Source of the DNA: Candidatus Latescibacterota bacterium | GTDB lineage: Bacteria; Latescibacterota; UBA2968; GCA-2709665 | Assembly: GCA_030746455.1 (NCBI GenBank) | Contig: JASLMQ010000824.1 | Span: forward strand, 1 to 7,096 | Direction of reading: 5' to 3' | DNA: 7,096 nt | Part shown: one piece after another, positions 5,840 through 7,096 of the stretch | How the letters are laid out: each line of letters opens with the position of its first letter | How positions within the stretch are numbered: position 1 is the first letter of the stretch | The notes under the pieces: generated by a model | Told to the model about the DNA's origin: nothing | Database searches by the model: none | What the model saw: the letters and a program-made list of their open reading frames with translations, nothing else | Made by a program: the position numbers and the translations under genes

Positions 5840-6821
5840 ATGGCAGGCGAGATACGGGTCGGATGCATCGGCTGCGGGACCATCGCCACGGGCTATGGCG
5901 ATGCGCCGGGCGGACACCTCAAGTCACTGGTGGACACGCCCGAGCTGGTCCCGTGGGCCGTGGCGGATGTGAGGGAGGAGGCCGCACAACGCGCACTCAC
6001 ATTGTCGGGAGCGGAGTATTGCACGACCGATCCGGATCGGGTCCTGGGCGATCCGGACGTGGACCTGGTGCTGGTGTGCACCCATCACGACTCACACAGG
6101 GATCTCTGTGTACGAGCCGCCCAGGCCGGAAAGCACATCTTCGTGTGGAAGCCGCTGGCCCTCACGCTCGAGGGGTGCAGGGAGGTGGAGGCCGCCGTTG
6201 CGGAGGCGGGTGTGACCCTGATGGTAGGATTCCGGTTTCGCTATGCCGGCGCGGTAGTGCGCGCGAAGGAGACGATCCCGGATCCCCAGATCACAGTGGG
6301 ACAGATAATGGACAACCGGTGGGGAGACAAGCTCTGGGCGCAAGATTCCGTGAAGGGAGGGGGGAACGTGGCCTCTCAGGGCTGCCACATACTGGATCTG
6401 GTCTGCTGGCTGAACCCCTCCCGTGTCCGTGTTCGCACACGGCGGGACGATGACGCACGAAGACACGAATGTGATCGACACGGTCGTCGCCAGCATCGGG
6501 TTCGAGAACGGTGCCGCGGCGAGCGTCACGGCCAGCGACGCCGGCCAGATCCCCTACCTGTCCAAGTTCTCGTTCCAGCTCTACAGCAACGGGGTCACGG
6601 CGATGGTGCACAACCGGTGCAAGTCGGTGTCTTTCAGCGGGATCGAAGGACGGGACCTGGACGTCGCGGACGAGAACTTCGCGGGAGAGCTCCAGGATCT
6701 GGCCCGGTGCCTCGTCGAGGGAGAACCGTCACCGATCCCGGCGGAGGACGGGACGCGGGCGACGGCGCTCGTGCTGAAGGCCTTCGAGTCGGTTCGCACG
6801 GGACAGCCGCAGGTGTTGTGA
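5840..6821 (+). CDS. Gfo/Idh/MocA family oxidoreductase, frameshifted
   Basis: An NAD(P)-dependent sugar or cyclitol oxidoreductase in two frames. The first part (5840 to about 6415) has the Rossmann motif GCGTIA (11-16), the strand VDLVLVCTHHDSH, the cofactor/catalytic lysine motif as W103-K104-P105 instead of the usual E-K-P, and GCHILDLVCWL with H183. The second part, one frame over (from about 6423), gives VSVFAHGGTMTHED, FENGAAASVTAS and the typical ending SVRTGQPQVL. The first frame otherwise runs on as Arg-rich nonsense to 7030. The second frame has a TGA at 6411-6413, so the shift must lie between 6414 and about 6428, where the tract CCCCTCCC (6415-6422) sits. Removing one C restores a 326-residue protein, near family length. 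It could be a sequencing indel or a true inactivating mutation. The residue four before H183, usually Asp, is Ser179. Confidence 0.85.
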
Positions 6822-6879
6822 CGCTCCGGCGGGTGCGGGTCTCCCTCGGATCAAGGCAGCAGGGCTCGGGCCGCACAGT

Positions 6880-6916
6880 AGGAGCCCACGCCAGATGGCG
6901 TGGGCTCCTGTTCTTT
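6880..6916 (+). terminator. Rho-independent terminator of the oxidoreductase gene
   Basis: A perfect 12-bp GC-rich stem, GGAGCCCACGCC (6881-6892) with GGCGTGGGCTCC (6897-6908), closes on the loop AGAT. An extra A-T pair (6880/6909) makes 13 bp. It is followed by TGTTCTTT. It starts 58 nt after the oxidoreductase stop. On the minus strand no T tract follows, so it should act on plus-strand transcripts only. Confidence 0.82.
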
Positions 6917-6955
6917 GTGGAGGCGAAGGAGCTGTCCGCGCAGGGGCTCACCTAT

Positions 6956-7096
6956 CAGCCCGTTGAAAAACTGAGATTCATGCCACATTGTCTGTTGTTT
7001 TCCCGCGAGGAAGGTACTATGATGGAGTAGGTACCGAACCGAAGCGGGGAGATGAGAACATGGCGATGGGAAATCGCGGACGTCAGAAGCAAGAGA
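6956..7096 (+). mobile_element. Left end of an insertion sequence (truncated by window)
   Basis: The sequence CAGCCCGTTGAAAAACTGAG (6956-6975) resembles the terminal repeats of many bacterial insertion sequences that carry GTTGAAAAA near their tips. About 85 bp later a strong SD and ATG open a basic, Gln-rich reading frame typical of transposase N-termini. The composition also becomes more AT-rich here. The right end and any target duplication lie outside the window, so the left boundary is approximate. Confidence 0.5.
7060..7096 (+). CDS. Probable transposase, N-terminus only
   Basis: ATG 7060 has GGGGAG 8 nt upstream and opens MAMGNRGRQKQE to the window edge. From memory, short basic openings of this kind precede the LWVAT-x-DLP-type start of IS1182-like or IS5-like DDE transposases, but 12 residues cannot settle the family. 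An alternative ATG is two codons further in. Its position just inside a GTTGAAAAA-type end supports a transposase. Confidence 0.45.
   Translation, partial: MAMGNRGRQKQE

Noticed and set aside
5629..5889. Small minus-strand frame across the divergent intergenic region
   Set aside because: No ribosome binding site or family resemblance, and it overlaps the start of the oxidoreductase.
6414..6428. Programmed +1 frameshifting in the oxidoreductase
   Set aside because: No stop codon or stimulatory structure follows the C-rich tract, and this family is not known to use it; a simple indel is more likely.

Overview
High-GC bacterial DNA holding a compact accessory block of carbohydrate- and glycan-type enzymes. 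No core or taxonomically diagnostic gene is present. The mix of an enolase-superfamily dehydratase, a Gfo/Idh/MocA oxidoreductase, BNR/sialidase-type beta-propellers, a lone sulfotransferase and CACG-rich intergenic repeats recalls environmental genomes such as Planctomycetota, Latescibacterota or Poribacteria. That placement is a weak inference from gene style, not a measurement.

Layout. Five genes lie on the minus strand and read right to left. They are an enolase/mandelate-racemase-family acid-sugar dehydratase (4384-5592), a BNR_4-type propeller resembling polysaccharide lyases of the ulvan-lyase kind (2892-4289), a small sulfotransferase (2141-2878), a Nudix hydrolase (1386-1886) and a sialidase-like protein (49-1389). 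The propeller and sulfotransferase are 13 nt apart, and the Nudix and sialidase-like genes overlap by ATGA. A further minus-strand gene may begin at the left edge (ATG at 23). A roughly 204-bp repeat element (1913-2116), bounded by the inverted octamer TCACCACG/CGTGGTGA, separates the first three genes from the last two.

A 247-bp divergent intergenic region (5593-5839) carries a likely sigma70-type promoter for a Gfo/Idh/MocA oxidoreductase on the plus strand (5840-6821). This gene is split by an apparent one-base insertion in a C-rich tract near 6415-6422. A strong hairpin terminator follows (6880-6916). About 45 bp later an insertion-sequence end begins (about 6956), with the first 12 codons of its probable transposase at the right edge.

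How the genes may work together (inference). The propeller could cleave uronate-containing or sulfated glycans or bind carbohydrate, the enolase-family protein could dehydrate the resulting sugar acids, and the Gfo/Idh/MocA enzyme could oxidise or reduce a sugar derivative. The sulfotransferase does not fit a purely degradative scheme, and no sulfatase or transporter lies in the window. The strongest observations are the conserved His/His/Tyr/Arg spacing in the propeller, the composite inverted-end repeat element, and the frameshifted oxidoreductase.
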